A DNA stretch of 17,629 bases, taken from contig JAZUPE010000080.1 of the NCBI GenBank assembly GCA_045605025.1, positions 1-17,629 of the forward strand, in the 5' to 3' direction. Each line of letters starts with the position of its first letter. Position 1 is the first letter of the stretch. The stretch is from SIG598 sp045605025 (lineage in GTDB: Bacteria > Bacillota > Clostridia > Oscillospirales > Acutalibacteraceae). Made by a program: the position numbers and the translations under genes. Below are positions 14,832-17,629 of this stretch, piece after piece. Below the pieces are notes generated by a model that made no database searches, was not told the origin of the DNA, and worked only from the letters and a program-made list of their open reading frames with translations.

Positions 14832-15935
14832 CTAACCGAGTACAATGAGACCGGAATCCATTTCTGTCAGGTCGATGGCAGAATCGCTGGTGATGTACAG
14901 CATGTCCTCGATGCGCACGCCGAACCGTCCCTCAAGATAGATACCCGGCTCAACGGTTACCACACAGCCTTCGCACATGTTTTCCTTGCTGATGAATGAA
15001 AGAGTGGGGGCCTCGTGGATCTCTGCGCCTACGCCGTGTCCGAGACCGTGACCGAAGCATTCACCGTAACCGGCATCGGTGATGATATCGCGGGCGATTC
15101 TGTCAGCTTCGGGGCAGCTCAGTCCGCCGCCGGTAATATAGTTGATGGCAGCCTTCTGTGCAGAGAGTACAGTGTTGTAGACCTTTATCTGCTCGTCGCT
15201 GACGCTGCCGAGAGCCACAGTGCGGGTCATGTCGGAATGATATCCGTTTACCACTGAGCCGATGTCAAAGGTAATGAAATCGCCGGGCTTCACGCGGTAA
15301 CCGGAGGGGACTGCGTGGGGCATGGAACCGTTGGGTCCGGCTGCGACGATCAGATCGAATGCCACGCGCTCAGCGCCGCTGCGGCGCATGTCGAATTCCA
15401 GCTCCAGAGCAATTTCACGCTCGGAAACGCCTTCTTTTATCATGCCGAAAATTCGGTTGAGCGAACGCTCGGTCAGTCGCTGAGCAGCTCTTATCTGCTC
15501 CAACTCAAAAGTGGTTTTTGAAAGGCGCATGGCGCGGACAATATCGTCCAGATGAGCGGAACGAAGAATGGTCACCGGCTCAAATGCCTTGGCGAAGCGG
15601 TCGGCTTCGGCAAGAGTAACGCTACCTGTCTCAATGAGCAGGGACCTTGCGCCCATGCCATCGCACAGACCGCGCATGATCTCGCCGAACTTGCCGCGGG
15701 TGTAACAAACGGCATCGCACACGCCTTCCAGAGCAGCGGAAGCGGCCTCGATGTAACGCGCGTCGGTGACAAACGCGCGTCCGCCGCGGGTGACCAGCAG
15801 ATATCCGGTGTCGGCGTTGTAGCCGGAAAGATAGAATCTGCACACCTGCGAGGTAACCAGAGCGCCGTCGGTGTTTTCCGGTAGCTGCGCCACAAGACGG
15901 TCAAGGCGGTCAATGTACTGTTGTTTGCTGTTCAT
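14832..15935 (-). CDS. M24-family Xaa-Pro peptidase
   Basis: A 367-residue cytoplasmic metallopeptidase that removes the residue before proline from peptides. The N-terminal creatinase-like domain covers about 1-130 and the pita-bread catalytic domain about 135-367. All five metal ligands are present: D224 (FDIGS), D235 (HSDMTRT), H300 (GHGLGHGVG), E329 (VTVEPGIY) and E343 (RIEDM). H307 in the HEAP box is also conserved, so the enzyme should be active. The length matches short Xaa-Pro dipeptidase/aminopeptidase P forms of Firmicutes. AAGGAG eight bases upstream fixes the start. It lies 45 bases after the Nfo-like gene on the same strand, likely one operon. Confidence 0.95.
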   Translation of the reverse strand: MNSKQQYIDRLDRLVAQLPENTDGALVTSQVCRFYLSGYNADTGYLLVTRGGRAFVTDARYIEAASAALEGVCDAVCYTRGKFGEIMRGLCDGMGARSLLIETGSVTLAEADRFAKAFEPVTILRSAHLDDIVRAMRLSKTTFELEQIRAAQRLTERSLNRIFGMIKEGVSEREIALELEFDMRRSGAERVAFDLIVAAGPNGSMPHAVPSGYRVKPGDFITFDIGSVVNGYHSDMTRTVALGSVSDEQIKVYNTVLSAQKAAINYITGGGLSCPEADRIARDIITDAGYGECFGHGLGHGVGAEIHEAPTLSFISKENMCEGCVVTVEPGIYLEGRFGVRIEDMLYITSDSAIDLTEMDSGLIVLG

Positions 15936-15980
15936 ATCAATGCTCCTTCAGTAGAGGTTGTCATAATGAGTATCAAGTCA

Positions 15981-16835
15981 TCAGGAAAGATGAGAGAAAT
16001 AAAGCTCCTTCATCTCAAGCGCGTCGTCGGTCTGAGTGCCGTCCGACTCGCATATTACCGTAGGAGTCATCCCTCTGCGGGCAAGCTCCTCCATCAGCGG
16101 GGCGGGATCGGGACCGTACTGCTCGTCGCCAAAGGTCAGATGCCGGACCTCGCCTCCTTTTGAATATTCAATTTTGGAGAAATGAATGTGCATCAGTTTT
16201 GCCCGCGCATCGCCGATAGACGCGAAGATTTCGTCCAGTGTCCCGGTGTAAGACATCTCACCGTGCATGCGGCTGTTCAGATGACCGAAATCCACACAGG
16301 GAATCATTCCTTCCGGCTCGATGGCGCAGAATCCAAGCACCTCGCCCAGATCGCCAAGCTGATTTATCTTGCCCATTACCTCGGGGCATATTATTGTGTC
16401 CAGTCCCTCGGCGCGGACTGCTTTTACCGCGCGTTCAAGGGTGTGCGAAGCCAGTTCGGCGGCTTCGGCGCGGCTTAGTTTGCCCAATCCTCCGGGGTGC
16501 ACTACGATGCGCGTGGCTCCCATCCAGTTTGCGGCGCGGGCGCTGTCGAGGATGTATTTAATTGAATTATCCCGCTTTTCTTCCTCGGCGGAGGCGAGAG
16601 AAATATAGTAGGGCGCGTGGAGAGAAAGCTCGATTCCAAGCTCCTTTGCCTTTGCGCCGATAAGTTCGGCTTTTGCCTGACCGATATTCACACCTCTGCC
16701 GCACTGATATTCAAATGCTGTTACGTTTCGCGATGCCAGATATTCAAGCAGCTTTTCGGTGGATTTAACGCCCGCCGCGGCTGCCGCAAGGCAGGTGCCC
16801 GCAGGGCCGAAGATGGCGGTGGTTCTTGTGTTCAT
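15981..16835 (-). CDS. Nfo/endonuclease IV-like TIM-barrel protein
   Basis: A 284-residue TIM-barrel protein of the AP endonuclease 2 superfamily. Endonuclease IV cuts DNA at abasic sites using three zinc ions. Candidate ligands compared with E. coli Nfo are H73 (LHAPYY), H113 (VVHPGG), E152 (CPEVMGK), D182 and H185 (VDFGH), H218 (HIHFSK), H232 and E263 (ICESDGTQ). The exception is the D-R-H motif, which reads V230-R-H, so the aspartate ligand is missing. It may be a divergent repair enzyme or a related sugar isomerase-type protein; deoxyribonuclease IV is the usual annotation for such Clostridia proteins. AAGGAG precedes the ATG at 16835. It is the first gene of a two-gene operon with the M24 peptidase. 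Confidence 0.82.
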   Translation of the reverse strand: MNTRTTAIFGPAGTCLAAAAAGVKSTEKLLEYLASRNVTAFEYQCGRGVNIGQAKAELIGAKAKELGIELSLHAPYYISLASAEEEKRDNSIKYILDSARAANWMGATRIVVHPGGLGKLSRAEAAELASHTLERAVKAVRAEGLDTIICPEVMGKINQLGDLGEVLGFCAIEPEGMIPCVDFGHLNSRMHGEMSYTGTLDEIFASIGDARAKLMHIHFSKIEYSKGGEVRHLTFGDEQYGPDPAPLMEELARRGMTPTVICESDGTQTDDALEMKELYFSHLS

Positions 16836-16866
16836 GGATATTCTCCTTACTGTCAGAGATTAAATC

Positions 16867-16895
16867 ATTATACTATATTATATCCGGAAAAACAA
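16867..16895 (-). promoter_or_regulatory. Promoter of the Nfo-like/M24 peptidase operon
   Basis: On the minus strand, TTGTTT (16890-16895) and a perfect TATAAT (16867-16872) are 17 bases apart, 32 bases before the ATG. A second TATAAT lies within the spacer but has no -35 at a suitable distance. Confidence 0.7.
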
Positions 16896-16942
16896 GATGC
16901 TGGGCACAGAGCGGCGGAGGCTGCGTCTTCGCGGGTTTGCAA

Positions 16943-16971
16943 TTGAAATTCTGCTGAGCCTGTGGTATATT
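16943..16971 (+). promoter_or_regulatory. Promoter of the broken TIR gene
   Basis: TTGAAA (16943-16948) and TATATT (16966-16971) are 17 bases apart, followed by AAAAAGGGG (16986-16994) and a TTG start. The control region appears intact although the gene is not. Confidence 0.65.
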
Positions 16972-17003
16972 GATATAACGGTTATAAAAAGGGGTTGAAA
17001 CTC

Positions 17004-17157
17004 TTGTCTTACAAGGTGTTCATATCGTTTAAGAATCTGGACGCAAAGGGGAACCCCACGCGTGACAGCGTTATTGCCGCGCAGCTGTACCGCGAGCTGA
17101 AGGCTCGTGGCATCGCGAGGTCTTTTTCAGTAACGAGGAGGTGCAGCGCAAAGCCCG
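17004..17157 (+). pseudogene. TIR-domain gene remnant (frameshifted and truncated)
   Basis: From a TTG at 17004, nine bases after AAAAAGGGG (another TTG at 16995 is in frame), the frame reads SYKVFISFKNLDAKGNPTRD and then AAQLYRELKARGIA. This matches the first strand, BB-loop side and first helix of a bacterial TIR domain. Homology then jumps to another frame, where 17120-17155 reads VFFSNEEVQRKA, the next TIR strand. A net shift, most simply two extra bases (AG at 17118-17119), separates the halves. Just after this, at about 17155, coding sequence ends in a GC-rich hairpin. Only ~50 of ~130 TIR residues survive, and no effector domain is present. Intact bacterial TIR proteins often cleave NAD+ in anti-phage systems such as Thoeris; that role for the parent gene is inference. 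Confidence 0.75.
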
Positions 17158-17192
17158 CCCCGCCGGAAGAACCCTGTCCGGCGGGGCTTTCT
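17158..17192 (+). terminator. GC-rich hairpin, terminator-like, directly after the TIR remnant
   Basis: CCCCGCCGGA (17158-17167) pairs perfectly with TCCGGCGGGG (17177-17186), loop AGAACCCTG, followed by CTTTCT. The T-tract is short. Two more GGCGGC-TTT motifs follow within 35 bases. Confidence 0.6.
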
Positions 17193-17290
17193 GGCGGCTT
17201 TTCCGTCATCGGCGGCCTTTGGCTTCTGCCCGCCTGCGGAAGTTCCGCCGGAGAAGCCGCATTTCCGAAAACAAAATAAGCAAACACATA

Positions 17291-17345
17291 AGCACAGGAG
17301 CAGCCCGACGCAAAACCGCGCATCGGACTGCTCCTGTGCTTTCTG
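17291..17345 (+). terminator. Long hairpin, terminator-like
   Basis: Arms 17291-17308 and 17323-17340 pair over 18 positions with a single mismatch, closing on AGCACAGGAGCAG. The 14-base loop and the tail TTCTGT follow. The stem is very stable, but the T-tract is poor. There is no gene just upstream for it to serve. Confidence 0.6.
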
Positions 17346-17443
17346 TATTCGGGTCAAAAGCGGGACGGAGGAAAAAATCTCGCTCACCAGCGCGGGGGAT
17401 GGAAAGGAAAGAGTTATTCTTCCTCATTACACCCAAAAATGCC

Positions 17444-17475
17444 GAAACCGCAAGCCCGCCAAGGCTTGCGGTTTC
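17444..17475. terminator. Third terminator-like hairpin before the last gene
   Basis: GAAACCGCAAGCC (17444-17456) pairs perfectly with GGCTTGCGGTTTC (17463-17475), with a 6-base loop. It overlaps the possible -35 of the next promoter. The rest of 17158-17524 (about 365 bases) shows no convincing open frame on either strand. Confidence 0.6.
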
Positions 17476-17495
17476 GTGTACTGCTGTGATATATT
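17466..17495 (+). promoter_or_regulatory. Promoter of the last, partial gene
   Basis: TTGCGG (17466-17471) and TATATT (17490-17495) are 18 bases apart. The -10 is extended by TG at 17487-17488, which fits sigma-A promoters with weak -35 sites. The -35 lies in the right arm of the preceding hairpin. Confidence 0.5.
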
Positions 17496-17524
17496 ATTGA
17501 ATAACGTTCTATGGAGGTTGCGAA

Positions 17525-17629
17525 ATGATTACGGCTTTGGACGCAATCCGATTGGCAAAAGAGATCGGTGGAAAAAACGGACTGAACTGTATAGCGGAGC
17601 TTGATGAGACTGCTGCTGTAGAATCGGGG
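17525..17629 (+). CDS. N-terminal 35 residues of an unidentified protein (3' end outside window)
   Basis: The ATG at 17525 follows GGAGG (17513-17517) by seven bases, and the frame stays open to the edge of the window. The visible peptide begins MITALDAIRLAKEIGGKNGL and continues through an IAELDET segment. A first helix followed by a strand with an Asp-Glu-Thr pattern is seen in small YrhB/immunity-type proteins, but 35 residues are too few to assign a family, and I do not claim one. It has its own promoter and stands just after the hairpin cluster. Confidence 0.7.
   Translation, partial: MITALDAIRLAKEIGGKNGLNCIAELDETAAVESG

Noticed and set aside
17127..17436. Minus-strand frames with a hydrophobic Cys/Leu stretch in the hairpin region
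   Set aside because: They run through perfect hairpin arms, which dictate the sequence; no SD, and the overlapping frames disagree.

Overview
The window looks like a chromosomal segment of a Gram-positive anaerobe of the Clostridia, probably an Oscillospiraceae/Ruminococcus-like gut bacterium. This rests on strong AGGAGG-type ribosome binding sites, near-consensus sigma-A promoters with 17-base spacers, many hairpin terminators with GC-rich stems, and the gene set (VanW-family envelope protein, MATE exporter, glycogen phosphorylase, Clostridia-type Nfo-like TIM barrel). Genus assignment is inference; no rRNA or species marker is present.

Layout. 1-2850 (+): the C-terminal half of ruvB, a zinc-ribbon membrane protein, an RlmI-like methyltransferase, a tiny single-pass membrane protein and a flavodoxin-fold protein, closed by a terminator. 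2850-3620: a structured spacer with a possible 33-codon peptide gene, then a leftward helix-turn-helix regulator (regulator A) with a perfect-consensus promoter overlaid by three TTCATT repeats at exactly 10-base spacing. 3730-6220 (+): a 777-residue membrane-anchored VanW-family protein with a long charged cytoplasmic tail, closed by a two-way terminator. 6306-7691 (-): MATE exporter. 7700-8553: a promoter and a ~170-base structured leader before a small P-loop kinase-like gene. 8577-10896 (-): metF, an RlaP-type nucleotidyltransferase whose natural N-terminus is cut by an in-frame stop, and a two-helix membrane protein. 10960-12175 (+): a GNAT acetyltransferase and a second regulator (regulator B) that is a paralogue of regulator A. 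12197-14593 (-): glgP. 14832-16835 (-): an Nfo-like TIM barrel protein and an M24 peptidase, probably an operon. 16940-17629 (+): a promoter leading into a broken TIR-domain gene, three terminator-like hairpins with no gene between them, and the first 35 codons of a new gene.

Most genes are core metabolism, repair and envelope functions in short transcription units. The unusual parts are the two paralogous regulators, with the phased repeats on the promoter of one; the structured leader of the small kinase; the nonsense codon in the nucleotidyltransferase; and the decayed TIR gene followed by stacked terminators, which suggests a former accessory, possibly anti-phage, locus at the right edge. 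No tRNA, rRNA, insertion sequence, CRISPR array or intact defence system was seen.
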